The notes under the pieces are model-generated. The model saw only the letters and a list, made by a program, of their open reading frames with translations, made no database searches and was not told where the DNA came from. Made by a program: the position numbers and the translations under genes. From Lysobacter arenosi (lineage in GTDB: Bacteria; Pseudomonadota; Gammaproteobacteria; Xanthomonadales; Xanthomonadaceae): a stretch of 64,000 nt of DNA. Positions 7,929 through 17,140 of the stretch are shown one piece after another (positions within the stretch are counted from its first letter, which is position 1; every line of letters starts with the position of its first letter). Location of the stretch: contig NZ_CP071517.1 of assembly GCF_016613475.2 (NCBI RefSeq), forward strand, positions 682,001 to 746,000. Direction: 5' to 3'.

Positions 7929-10175
7929 ATGAATCGCAGCAACAGAAGCAGCCTGAGCATCGCCATTGCCTTCGCCTTGCTGGCGCCGGCCGCCTTCGCC
8001 CAGGAAACCACCGCAGCAACGACCACTACTTCGGCTGGCGACGCGCAGGCGACCACGCTCAGCGGCGTCACCGTCACCGCGCGCAAGCGCGAGGAGACGC
8101 TGCAGGAAGTTCCGGTCGCGGTCACCGCATTCACTGCCGATGCCCTCGACAAGCTCAACATCGAGGACCTCAGCGACCTCGATGGCCAGGTACCCAACCT
8201 GACCATCTACGCCGCGCGCGGTTCCAGCAGCACGATCACCGCCTACATCCGCGGTGTCGGCCAGTCCGATCCGCTTTGGGGCGTGGATCCGGGCGTGGGC
8301 ATGTACATGGACGACGTCTACATCGCCCGTCCGCAGGGCGCGCTGCTGGACGTGTTCGACGTCGAGCGCATCGAAGTGCTGCGCGGCCCGCAAGGCACGC
8401 TGTACGGCAAGAACACCATCGGCGGCGCGATCAAGTACATCTCGCGCGGCCTGCCGGTCGCGCCGGAAGGCCAGGTCTCGGTCACCGTCGGCAACTACAA
8501 CCAGCTCGACGTGAAGGCGTCGCTGGGCGCCTCGGTCGGTGACGGCGCGCTGCGCGGCCGGCTGGCCGTGGGCAGCTTCAACCGCGACGGCTACGGCGAC
8601 AACCTGTTCAGTGGCCAGGAAGTCAGCGACAAGGAAATCCTCGCGCTGCGCGGCCAGCTCGGCGCCTACATCAGCGACGACCTCAACGTGCAGTTCGCCT
8701 ATGACTGGATGGACGACCAGTCCGGCGTGCGCGGTGCCAAGATGCTGGCGCCCAACCGCTTCGCCCCGGGCTTCCTGCCGCTGGACAGCCGCTACGACAT
8801 CCGCAGTGGCATGCCCAACGTCAATGACACGTCGATGAAGGGCGCTTCGGCCACCGTCAACTGGCGCATCAACGAGGATTGGGGCTTCAAGTACATCCTG
8901 GCCAAGCGCGAGTCCGACACCGAGACCAACATCGACTTCGACACCTTGCCCAACAAGGTCGCCGACGTGAAGGCGTTCTATGCCGACGAGCAGATCACCA
9001 ACGAGCTGCAGGTCAACTACGATGCCGGCGGCCGTTCGCGCGGCGTGATCGGTCTGTACTCCTTCGACGGCGAGGCTGGCGGCCAGGTCCTCAACAACTT
9101 CTTCAACCTGTCGTTCGGCGACACCCAGGGCACGGTCTATACCGACGCGCTGGCGTTGTATGCCGACTGGACGTTCGACCTGACCGAGAAGCTCAAGCTC
9201 GACCTGGGCGCTCGCTACACGGACGAGAAGAAGCACGCAGTGGTGCTCAACCGCTGCTACACCAACGCAACCTTCTCGACGCTGGCGGTTCGTTGCGCGG
9301 CCAACAATCCGACGCCGATCGCGGCCAACTTCGACAAGCGCATCGGCTTCGAGAACACCTCGCCGAAGGTCTCGCTGGACTACCAGGTCACGCCGGACAT
9401 CATGGTCTACGGCCTGGCGTCGCGCGGCTTCAAGTCCGGCGGCTTCAACATCCGTGCGCAGGCCACGGCGGTGCCGCGTTCGGCCGAGCCGTTCGATGAC
9501 GAGTCGGTCGACAGCTACGAGATCGGCAGCAAGATGGCGTTCCTCAACCAGACGCTGTTCCTGAACCTGGCGGCGTTCCACAACAAGTACGAGGACATCC
9601 AGCTGTCGGTGTTCACCTCCTACGACAGCAATGGCGACGGCACCAACGATGCCTTCTTCGGCGACTTCACCAACGCCGGCAAGGGCACGGTCGAGGGCGT
9701 GGAAGTCGAGTACCAGTGGCTGCCGACGCCGAACTGGCTGATCAGCGGCAACCTGGCCTGGCTCGACGCGAAGTACGACGAGTTCATCTACGCCGGCGTC
9801 AACATCGCCGACGAGCAGGAGTTCACCAACGCTCCGGACTTCTCCGGTGCGATCAACCTCGAGTACCGCACCGATCTGTCCAACGGTGGCAATCTGTCGG
9901 CGCGCGTGGGCTACAGCTACCAGAGCGACGTGGTCGCCACCACCGAGATCGTCCGCACCGGCGCGCTGCCGATCACGCAGGACGGGTACGGGCTGGTCAA
10001 TGCCGGCGTGATCTGGCGCATCGACGATGCCTGGTCGCTGTCGCTGCAGGGCACCAACCTGGCCGACAAGGAGTACCGCACCACCGGCTACAACCTCAAC
10101 GCAGCGTTGGGTGTGTTGACCGGCTTCTACGGTGCGCCGCGCCAGTACACGCTGTCGGCACGGTACGACTTCTGA
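7929..10175 (+). CDS. TonB-dependent outer-membrane receptor
   Basis: 748 residues. Start ATG 7929 follows GGGGAGAGAG and opens a signal peptide (MNRSNRSSLSIAIAFALLAPAAFA). A TonB-box-like segment LSGVTVTARKREETLQEVPV is followed by the plug domain (to about 190, with RIEVLRGPQGTLYGKNTIGG) and a 22-strand barrel ending in a C-terminal aromatic residue (SARYDF). It would import a ligand across the outer membrane using TonB-ExbBD energy. The IRGVGQSDPLWGVDPGVGMYM plug signature resembles sphingomonad/xanthomonad receptors for organic compounds rather than classic siderophore receptors; the ligand is unknown. Confidence 0.92.
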   Translation: MNRSNRSSLSIAIAFALLAPAAFAQETTAATTTTSAGDAQATTLSGVTVTARKREETLQEVPVAVTAFTADALDKLNIEDLSDLDGQVPNLTIYAARGSSSTITAYIRGVGQSDPLWGVDPGVGMYMDDVYIARPQGALLDVFDVERIEVLRGPQGTLYGKNTIGGAIKYISRGLPVAPEGQVSVTVGNYNQLDVKASLGASVGDGALRGRLAVGSFNRDGYGDNLFSGQEVSDKEILALRGQLGAYISDDLNVQFAYDWMDDQSGVRGAKMLAPNRFAPGFLPLDSRYDIRSGMPNVNDTSMKGASATVNWRINEDWGFKYILAKRESDTETNIDFDTLPNKVADVKAFYADEQITNELQVNYDAGGRSRGVIGLYSFDGEAGGQVLNNFFNLSFGDTQGTVYTDALALYADWTFDLTEKLKLDLGARYTDEKKHAVVLNRCYTNATFSTLAVRCAANNPTPIAANFDKRIGFENTSPKVSLDYQVTPDIMVYGLASRGFKSGGFNIRAQATAVPRSAEPFDDESVDSYEIGSKMAFLNQTLFLNLAAFHNKYEDIQLSVFTSYDSNGDGTNDAFFGDFTNAGKGTVEGVEVEYQWLPTPNWLISGNLAWLDAKYDEFIYAGVNIADEQEFTNAPDFSGAINLEYRTDLSNGGNLSARVGYSYQSDVVATTEIVRTGALPITQDGYGLVNAGVIWRIDDAWSLSLQGTNLADKEYRTTGYNLNAALGVLTGFYGAPRQYTLSARYDF

Positions 10176-10266
10176 TGCCTTGTTAGCGGGGTAGCTGTCT
10201 CCGGTGTGGCGTCGTCCGCTGCGCCGGGGATTGCTCCGCCCCGCGGACGCCATTCAGTTCAGTCAA

Positions 10267-10294
10267 CGTCATCCCGGCGAACGCCGGGATCCAC
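10267..10294. repeat. REP-like palindrome, single copy
   Basis: CGTCATCCCGGCGAACGCCG and the bases after it form a hairpin (TCCCGGCG/CGCCGGGA) of the same family as the pair at 7653-7733. It lies in the gap between the TonB receptor and the sensor-kinase gene, where it could act as a transcript end. Confidence 0.65.
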
Positions 10295-10372
10295 TGTCGA
10301 AGTGTCGGCCTCCACGCTCCCTGACATTCCGGGGCTCAGCTATCCTCCAGTGATGCACCCCGCCACCGCCCC

Positions 10373-13300
10373 ATGCTGAGCTTCACCGCGGTCGCCCTAG
10401 CCAGCCTGGCCTGGCTGGCGCTGATGTTCGGCACGGCGCTCTACGCCGAGCGCCGACCGACCGTGCTGGCGCGGCACTGGGGCCATGTCTACGCGCTGTC
10501 GTTGGCGGTGCACTGCACCTCGTGGACCTTCTACGGCACCGTCACCCAGGCCGCCCGGTACGGCTGGCCGCTGCCGCCGACCTTCCTTGGCGCAATCGTG
10601 CTGTATGCGGTCGCCATCGCCTTCATGATCCGGTTGGTGCAGCTGGCGCGCGAGACCAACGCCACTTCACTGGCCGACCTGATCGCCACGCGCCTGGGCA
10701 AGGACGCGTGGCTTGCCGCTACCGTCACCCTGGTCGCCGCGCTCGGACTGATTCCCTACATCGCCCTGCAGCTCAAGGCCGTGGCGATGAGTTTCGCCAT
10801 GCTCACCACGCACAGCGGCGAAGTCGCGCCGACACCGGCGTGGCAGGACAGCGCGCTGTACGTGGCACTGGCGATGGCCCTGTTCGCGATGCTGTTCGGC
10901 ACCCGCCGCGCCAGTGCGGCCGAGCACAACCGCGGCCTGGTGCTGGCGATGGCGTTCGAGTCGGTGTTCAAGCTGGCGGCGATGCTGGCGCTGGGCCTGT
11001 TCGTGTGGTGGGGGCTGGGCGATCTGCCCGCGGCGCCGGCGATGGCACCGCCGCCGCGCTCGGCCGATGGCTTCGCGCCGCTGGTGCTGCTCGGTGCATT
11101 GGCGATGTTCATCCTGCCGCACCAATTCCATGTCGGCGTGGTCGAGTGCCGCGACGAGCGCGACGTGCGCACGGCGCGCTGGCAGTTCCCGTTGTACCTG
11201 GTGCTGATCGCGCTGCCGGTCCTGCCTTTGGCTAAGGCCGGTCAGTCGCTGCTCGGCGGCAGCGACGTGCCGTCGGACCTGTACGTGCTGGCGCTGCCAC
11301 TGGCGCAGGGGCACGAAGGGCTGGCGCTGTTCGCCTTCCTCGGCGGCCTGAGCGCGGCGACCGGCATGGTCGTGGTCAGCACGCTCACGCTCAGCCTGAT
11401 GATCGGCAATCACTGGTTCGCGCCCGGCCTGCTGCGCGGTTCGTGGTCGCGCAACGACGGCAGCGACCTGCGTGGCAGCGTGCTTGCGCTGCGCCGTGCC
11501 GGCATCGTGGTGATCATGTTGCTGGCCTGGGCCTACAGCCGCCTGATCGCCGGCAACGATGCGCTGGCCGACGTCGGCGCGGTGTCGTTCTCGGCGCTGG
11601 CAACGTTGGCGCCGGCGCTGTGCTTCGCCGTGTGGCGGCCGCAGACACCGGCGCGCGCGGCGGTCATGGGAATAGCCGCCGGTTTCGCTGCCTGGGCCTG
11701 GGTGCTGCTGCTGCCGATGACGATGCAGGTACGCGGCATCACCGCGCCCTGGCTCGACAGCGGTCCGTTCGGCCTGCATTGGCTGGCTCCGGATGCGCTG
11801 TTCGGCCTCACCGGTTGGAGCCGCCTCGGCCGCGCTGTCGGTGCCAGCCTGTTCGTCGGCACGCTGGCCACCGTGCTGGCCGCATTGTGGCGCCGCGAGA
11901 CACCGCACCGCGCCCATCGTGGCCTCGATGTCAGGACGCTGCGCAACGCCGGCCTGCGCTTCCTGCCGCGCGAACGGGTGACGCAGTTGCTGCAGGGCGT
12001 GCCGGTTGGTGAGCCGGTGGCGGCCCCCATCGAAGAGCGCATCGAGCGCGAACTGGCGGCCGTGCTGGGCTCGGCATCGGCGCGCGTGCTGCTGGATGCG
12101 GCGCGACGGGCGGCGAGCGGGCACGAACTCGACACCGTCGCGGCGATCGTCGGCGAGGCTTCGGCCGACCTGCGATTCAACCAGCGCGTGCTCGAGGCGG
12201 CGCTGCAGAACATGAGCCAGGGCATCAGCGTGGTCGACGCGCAGTTGCGGCTGGTGGCGTGGAACCGACGCTATGTCGAACTGTTCGGGTTCCCGCCGGA
12301 ACTGTTGCAGGTCGGCCGGCCGATTGCCGAACTGTCGCGCTGGGCCTTGCAGCGGATGCCGCCGCAGGGCGATCTCGAACGCGCGCTCGAGCGGCGCCTG
12401 AGCTTCATGCGCGCGGGCACCGCACACCTGTCCGAGCGCGTGCTGCCCGACGGCAGCATCATCGAGATCCGTGGCAACCCGATGCCTGGTGGCGGCTTTG
12501 TCGCGACCTTTACCGACGTGACCGCGTTCCGTCGCGCCGAGGCTGGCCTGATCATGGCCAACGAGACGCTGGAACAACGCGTCGCCGAGCGCACCACCGA
12601 CCTGGAAGTCGCCAAGCGCGAAGCCGAGCGTGCCAACGAGGCCAAGAGCCGCTTCCTCGCCGCGATCGGCCATGACCTGATGCAGCCGCTGCATGCGGCG
12701 CAGTTGTTTACCGACGCGCTGTCGCAGCAACTGCACGAGCCGCGCCAGCGCGAGACCGTGGCGCAGATCGGCGGCGCGCTGGATTCCACGAGCGATCTGC
12801 TCACCGGCCTGCTCGACATGTCGCGGCTGGAGGCTGGCGGACTGGTGCCGCAGCCGCGTCCATTCCCATTGTCGGAAGTGCTCGAACCGCTGGCCTCGGA
12901 ATTCCGCGCGATCTCGGCCGCGCGCGGACTCGAGTTCGGCTTCGTGCCCAGCCGCGCATGGGTGCATACCGACCCGCAGCTGCTGCGCCGGGTCCTGCAG
13001 AACTTCCTCGCCAACGCCGTGCGTTACACGCAGTGCGGCGGCGTCGTGCTCGGTGTGCGCCGCGACGGCGAGCACCTGCGCATCGAGGTGCACGACAGCG
13101 GCCCGGGCATCGACGCGAGCCAGCAGTCGGCGATCTTCGAGGAGTTCCGCCGCGGCGAGGACGCGCCGGGGCAGGGGCTGGGGCTGGGTTTGTCGATCGC
13201 CGAGCGCATCGCCCAGTTGCTGGACGCGCCGCTGAGCCTGCGCAGCCAGCTCGGTCGCGGGACGGTATTCGCCGTGCGCGTTGGCAATGCGCCGAGACCG

Positions 13301-13714
13301 GTGTTGACGCCGTCGTCGGCGCCGATTGAGGACTCCGCGCTGCGGGTGCTGGCGGTCGACAATGATCCGCAGGCGATGCAGGCATTGGCCACCGTGCTGC
13401 GGGGATGGGGCTTCGAGGTCGCCACCGCGCGCAACGGTGCCGAAGCGGAAGCGGCACTGGAGCGCATGCCAGCCTCGTTGTGGTTGTTCGACTACCACCT
13501 GGATGATGGCGACACCGGCGTCGCGCTGGCCGGGCGACTGGAAGCGATGTTCGGTGCACGACCGACGCTGATCCTCAGCGCCGATCGCGGCGAAGCCGTG
13601 CGTCGTGCCGTCGAGGAGGCGGGTCTGTCATTGCTGGCCAAACCGGTCAAGCCGCTGGCGTTGAAGTCGGTGCTCGACCGGGCGCTGGCGGCGCGGGAAG
13701 TGGCGTTGACCTGA
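10373..13714 (+). CDS. crbS: CrbS/MxtR-like hybrid histidine kinase with SLC5 transporter-like sensor domain
   Basis: 1113 residues. Residues 1 to about 505 form a sodium/solute-symporter (SLC5)-like membrane domain of about 13 segments. A STAC-like linker follows (around 545-580, VLGSASARVLL), then a PAS domain (about 605-725), the phospho-acceptor His767 in GHDLMQPLHAA, an ATPase domain with N box (NFLANAVRYT), DSGPGI and GQGLGLGLSIAERI, and a receiver domain with Asp1040 in LFDYHLDDG. This architecture belongs to CrbS (Vibrio) and MxtR (Pseudomonas), which with a NarL-type partner control acetyl-CoA synthetase and acetate use. The partner-like regulator lies next door, convergent at 13751. 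No strong ribosome site is visible before 10373. Confidence 0.88.
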   Translation: MLSFTAVALASLAWLALMFGTALYAERRPTVLARHWGHVYALSLAVHCTSWTFYGTVTQAARYGWPLPPTFLGAIVLYAVAIAFMIRLVQLARETNATSLADLIATRLGKDAWLAATVTLVAALGLIPYIALQLKAVAMSFAMLTTHSGEVAPTPAWQDSALYVALAMALFAMLFGTRRASAAEHNRGLVLAMAFESVFKLAAMLALGLFVWWGLGDLPAAPAMAPPPRSADGFAPLVLLGALAMFILPHQFHVGVVECRDERDVRTARWQFPLYLVLIALPVLPLAKAGQSLLGGSDVPSDLYVLALPLAQGHEGLALFAFLGGLSAATGMVVVSTLTLSLMIGNHWFAPGLLRGSWSRNDGSDLRGSVLALRRAGIVVIMLLAWAYSRLIAGNDALADVGAVSFSALATLAPALCFAVWRPQTPARAAVMGIAAGFAAWAWVLLLPMTMQVRGITAPWLDSGPFGLHWLAPDALFGLTGWSRLGRAVGASLFVGTLATVLAALWRRETPHRAHRGLDVRTLRNAGLRFLPRERVTQLLQGVPVGEPVAAPIEERIERELAAVLGSASARVLLDAARRAASGHELDTVAAIVGEASADLRFNQRVLEAALQNMSQGISVVDAQLRLVAWNRRYVELFGFPPELLQVGRPIAELSRWALQRMPPQGDLERALERRLSFMRAGTAHLSERVLPDGSIIEIRGNPMPGGGFVATFTDVTAFRRAEAGLIMANETLEQRVAERTTDLEVAKREAERANEAKSRFLAAIGHDLMQPLHAAQLFTDALSQQLHEPRQRETVAQIGGALDSTSDLLTGLLDMSRLEAGGLVPQPRPFPLSEVLEPLASEFRAISAARGLEFGFVPSRAWVHTDPQLLRRVLQNFLANAVRYTQCGGVVLGVRRDGEHLRIEVHDSGPGIDASQQSAIFEEFRRGEDAPGQGLGLGLSIAERIAQLLDAPLSLRSQLGRGTVFAVRVGNAPRPVLTPSSAPIEDSALRVLAVDNDPQAMQALATVLRGWGFEVATARNGAEAEAALERMPASLWLFDYHLDDGDTGVALAGRLEAMFGARPTLILSADRGEAVRRAVEEAGLSLLAKPVKPLALKSVLDRALAAREVALT

Positions 13715-13750
13715 CCGGTCGCCGCGTTCCCGTCCGCTCGGCAACGACGT

Positions 13751-14413
13751 TCAGGCGATCTGCCGTGCCGGGTCCGACAGTTCCAGTTCGCGCAACACCA
13801 CGCTGGCCTGGGTGCGGTTGCGCACGCCCAGGCGTTCGAAGATTGCCGACAGGTGCGCCTTCACGGTCCGCTCCTGCACAACAAGCCGGTCGGCGATCTG
13901 CTTGTTGAGCAGGCCCTGCGCGACCAGCGTGAGCACGCGGAACTGCTGCGGCGACAGGCTAGCCAGGCGCGCGGCCAAGTCGGCGTCGCCGCTGTCGCTC
14001 TGCGTGCGCGCCACCGCCGCCCGCAATGCGCTGGGCAGCCATTGCTCGCAGGCGAGCACGGCGCGGATGGCATCGCGCAGTTCGTCCAGGCCGGCGCTCT
14101 TGGGCAGGTAACCGGCGGCACCGTGATCCAGGGCGCGGCGCACCACCCGCGGGTCGTCGTTGGCCGAGACCACCACGACTGCCACGCCCGGGTGCTGGGC
14201 GCGGATCGCGGCCAGTCCGGCCAGGCCGTGATTGCCGGGCATGTGCAGGTCGAGCAGGACCAGGTCGACACCGGAATCGGCGTCGAGCGCGGCCAGCACA
14301 CCATCGAGATGACCGGCTTCGAGGATCTCGGCGCCGGCCACGGCCTCCATCGCCGCCTGCCGCAGGGCAGCACGGAACAGCGGATGGTCGTCGGCGATCA
14401 GCAGGGTCGGCAT
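13751..14413 (-). CDS. crbR: CrbR/ErdR-like NarL-family response regulator
   Basis: 220 residues. N-terminal receiver domain with DDHPLF, phospho-acceptor Asp55 in VLLDLHMPG and the conserved lysine in YLPKSAG. A C-terminal LuxR-type HTH follows (about 150-205, LSPQQFRVLTLVAQGLLNKQIADRL). It is convergent with the hybrid kinase gene, 36 bases apart, so the two are probably a cognate pair. In the known CrbSR and MxtR-ErdR systems this regulator activates acs. It is divergent from the 3HB-oligomer hydrolase gene (96 bases between starts), which may therefore be a local target; that is inference. Confidence 0.88.
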   Translation of the reverse strand: MPTLLIADDHPLFRAALRQAAMEAVAGAEILEAGHLDGVLAALDADSGVDLVLLDLHMPGNHGLAGLAAIRAQHPGVAVVVVSANDDPRVVRRALDHGAAGYLPKSAGLDELRDAIRAVLACEQWLPSALRAAVARTQSDSGDADLAARLASLSPQQFRVLTLVAQGLLNKQIADRLVVQERTVKAHLSAIFERLGVRNRTQASVVLRELELSDPARQIA

Positions 14414-14509
14414 CGTCGCTAGCCTAGCAAGTGCGCGCGCCGGCGTGTCGGAACAGGATTGGTACGAAAGTACGATGGGCGCCGCCGCTGGCCTTGCTAG
14501 GCTGCGACG

Positions 14510-16333
14510 ATGACCATCCGTCCCGATCGAATCGTCCTCGCCGCACTCGCCCTGGCCACGCTTTCACTGGCGAGCTGCTCCACCTCTGCGCCGCGCACCA
14601 AAACGGAGGCTTCACCGATGTTCTCCGCAATGCGCCAGACCGAGCACCGCGGCAGCGACGATCTGCTCAGCGCCGGCCTCGGCCTGACCGGGCTGCGCGC
14701 GATGACCCCACCGGCGTTCGCCGACGGCGAGCATCCGACGCCCTCTGAACTGCGCCGCCGTGCGCTGTGGAGCAACTGGCGTGGCATCGCCGACCTTGCC
14801 CCGGGCGGAGGCTACGGCGAGCTCTACGGCAGCACCGCCAGCGTTCCGGGGCGCGAGTACAGCGCGTTCGCGACGGTGCCCGGCGCGAGCCAGCCGCACC
14901 GCGTGCTGGTGCAGGTGCCCGACGGTTTCGACACTGGCAAGCGCTGCCTCGTGGTGACGGCCTCCTCCGGTTCGCGCGGCATCTACGGTGCGATCGCGGT
15001 GGCCGGTGCCTGGGGCCTGCCCAAGGGTTGCGCGGTGGCCTACACCGACAAGGGCGCGGGCACGGATTATTTCGATCTCGATTCCGGCCAGGGCGTTCGC
15101 GCCGATGGCACGCTGGGCGCGCGCGGCGAAGGCCTGGCGTTCGAGAAATTGACGTCGGCATCGTCGGGCGTGGCGTTCAAGCACGCGCATTCGGGCGACA
15201 ACCCCGAGGCCGACTGGGGCCGGCACGTGAAGCAGGCGGCGCAGTTCGCGCTGCAGTCGCTCGACAGTGCCTTCCCGCAGTCCGCACCCTTCACCTTCGA
15301 CAACACCCGCGTGATCGCGGTGGGCATCTCCAACGGCGGTGGCGCGGTGCTGCGTGCCGCCGAACTCGACGGCGACTGGCTCGACGCGGTCGTCGCCGGC
15401 GAACCCAACATCTATTCGGAAGGCGAGGGCAGTCGTCCGCTGTACGACTTCACGACCGAGGCGGCACTGCTGATGCCCTGTGCGTTGCTGCACATGCAGA
15501 ACCTGCCGCAGCCGCCGCTGACCGCGCAGGCCGCGCCGCTGTGGACGCAGCGCTGCGCAGCGCTGAAGTCGACTGGCCTGATCGAGGGCGGTGATACCGC
15601 GGCCCAGGCGAAGTCCGCGTACGACGCGCTGAAAGCCCACGGCTGGACCGATGAAGCGCTGCGCGCAGGTGCCTTGTCGGTCGGTTTCGATCTGTGGCGT
15701 GCGGTGGCGGTGACCTACGCGTCGTCCTACGGACGCTATGGCTTCGGCGCCATGCCGTGCGGCAACCGCTTCACCGCGCTGGGCGCGGACTTCAGTCCGC
15801 GCGACACCACGGCAACCGAACGCGCCGCCTGGTGGTCCGACGCCAGCGGCATCCCACCCGGTGCCGGCGTGAACATCCTCGAAGAACATCCGACCTCGCC
15901 GCTGACGACGCTGCAATGCCTGCGTGGGTTGTGGACCGGCGACGACGCCAATGCCCAGCGCGTCCGCAAGGGCATCGCCGAAACGCGCGCCGCGCTGCCG
16001 CGCAAGGGCCTGCCGGTGGTCGTCATCCACGGCAGCGACGACGGCCTGGTCCCGCCTGCGTTCACCAGTGCGCCGTACGTGAAACAGGCGCAAGCCGCCG
16101 GCCGCGACGTGCGCTACTGGCAGGTGCGCAACGCCCAGCACTTCGATGCCTTCCTCGGGCTCCCCGATTACGGCTCGCGCTATCTGCCGCTGCTGCCGTA
16201 CGTGTACGCAGCGCTGGACCGGGTCAGCGCGACGCTGGACGGCACTTCCGCGCTGCCGGCCGATGCGGTGATCGCCACCACGCCGCGCGCGGGCAAGCCG
16301 CTGGAGGCGGCGAACCTGGCGATGCCACGCTGA
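14510..16333 (+). CDS. 3-hydroxybutyrate oligomer hydrolase, lipoprotein
   Basis: 607 residues. A lipoprotein signal ends at LASC with Cys23, so it should be membrane-anchored outside the cytoplasm. The body matches the D-(-)-3-hydroxybutyrate oligomer hydrolase family (3HBOH) along its length, including GGGYGELYGS and the nucleophile Ser274 in GISNGGGAV; a C-terminal segment VVIHGSDDGLVPP and the histidine in NAQHFDAFLG are plausible Asp and His of the triad. It would cleave oligomers released from polyhydroxybutyrate to monomers. The PhaE/PhaC genes lie about 0.8 kb downstream on the same strand, with pssA between. Confidence 0.88.
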   Translation: MTIRPDRIVLAALALATLSLASCSTSAPRTKTEASPMFSAMRQTEHRGSDDLLSAGLGLTGLRAMTPPAFADGEHPTPSELRRRALWSNWRGIADLAPGGGYGELYGSTASVPGREYSAFATVPGASQPHRVLVQVPDGFDTGKRCLVVTASSGSRGIYGAIAVAGAWGLPKGCAVAYTDKGAGTDYFDLDSGQGVRADGTLGARGEGLAFEKLTSASSGVAFKHAHSGDNPEADWGRHVKQAAQFALQSLDSAFPQSAPFTFDNTRVIAVGISNGGGAVLRAAELDGDWLDAVVAGEPNIYSEGEGSRPLYDFTTEAALLMPCALLHMQNLPQPPLTAQAAPLWTQRCAALKSTGLIEGGDTAAQAKSAYDALKAHGWTDEALRAGALSVGFDLWRAVAVTYASSYGRYGFGAMPCGNRFTALGADFSPRDTTATERAAWWSDASGIPPGAGVNILEEHPTSPLTTLQCLRGLWTGDDANAQRVRKGIAETRAALPRKGLPVVVIHGSDDGLVPPAFTSAPYVKQAQAAGRDVRYWQVRNAQHFDAFLGLPDYGSRYLPLLPYVYAALDRVSATLDGTSALPADAVIATTPRAGKPLEAANLAMPR

Positions 16334-16436
16334 GGCCCTTGTCCAGCAAGCGCGAGAGGGGGCGAAGCACGAGGCTCTTGCCCCCTTAACGTCGGATTTG
16401 GCACGCTGACAGGCCTTGATGGAGCAGGAGCGCCGC

Positions 16437-17051
16437 ATGTCGCGCCACTTTTCGATGCTGCGTGAGTTCCACCTCGCCGACTGGTTCACGCTGGCCAATG
16501 CCTTCTGCGGCACGGGCGCGATCTTCGCCGCCATGCGCTTCCTGCAGGAGGGCGGGGTACGCGACCTGCTGATCGGCATGGCGCTGATCCCGCTGGCCTT
16601 CATCTTCGACGCCCTCGACGGCCGCGTGGCGCGCTGGCGCAACTCCGCCTCGACCCTGGGCCGTGAACTCGACTCGCTGGCCGACGTGATCTCCTTCGGC
16701 GTCGCGCCGGCGGCACTGGCCTATGCCTGCGGCCTGCAGGGCGGTTGGGACTGGGTCGTGCTGAGCTACTTCGTCGGCTGCGGCGTGAGCCGCCTGGCGC
16801 GCTACAACGTCACCGCCGAGCAGTTGTCCGGCGGCGGCGACAAGGTCAAGTTCTTCGAAGGCACGCCGATCCCGACCAGCCTGGCGCTGGTGGTGGTGCT
16901 GGCCGTCGCCGCCTGGCAGGGCGCGATCGGCCCCGACCTGTGGCTGGGCATGATCAAGCTCGGGCCGTGGCAGTTCCATCCGCTGGTGCTGATGTTCGCC
17001 CTGTCGGGGTCGCTGATGATCAGCAAGACCCTGCGGATTCCCAAGCCGTGA
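16437..17051 (+). CDS. pssA: CDP-diacylglycerol-serine O-phosphatidyltransferase
   Basis: 204 residues of integral-membrane protein. Start ATG 16437 has AGGAG seven bases upstream; an ATG at 16419 is possible but has no such site. The CDP-alcohol phosphotransferase signature D-x2-DG-x2-AR-x8-G-x3-D-x3-D is complete in DALDGRVARW and GRELDSLAD (residues about 55-80). The enzyme makes phosphatidylserine from CDP-diacylglycerol and serine in the inner membrane, the precursor of phosphatidylethanolamine. The short form without long extensions corresponds to the membrane-bound type II PssA. Confidence 0.9.
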   Translation: MSRHFSMLREFHLADWFTLANAFCGTGAIFAAMRFLQEGGVRDLLIGMALIPLAFIFDALDGRVARWRNSASTLGRELDSLADVISFGVAPAALAYACGLQGGWDWVVLSYFVGCGVSRLARYNVTAEQLSGGGDKVKFFEGTPIPTSLALVVVLAVAAWQGAIGPDLWLGMIKLGPWQFHPLVLMFALSGSLMISKTLRIPKP

Positions 17052-17140
17052 AAAGCGTGGCCATGAGGACTTCGGGCGCTTCCGTCGCAGTCGCGCAACA
17101 TGGCGGTTGCTAACATGGCGGGGATGATGCGGAGGCGGTG

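Noticed and set aside
7683..10253. 856-codon open frame on the minus strand
   Set aside because: It lies opposite the TonB receptor gene and has repetitive Arg/Val/Gly-rich sequence typical of the antisense frame of high-GC genes.
10667..13498. 943-codon open frame on the minus strand
   Set aside because: Antisense shadow of the CrbS-like kinase, rich in Arg, Gln and His with no domain.
14612..16642. 676-codon open frame on the minus strand
   Set aside because: Antisense to the 3HB-oligomer hydrolase; no recognisable domain or ribosome site.
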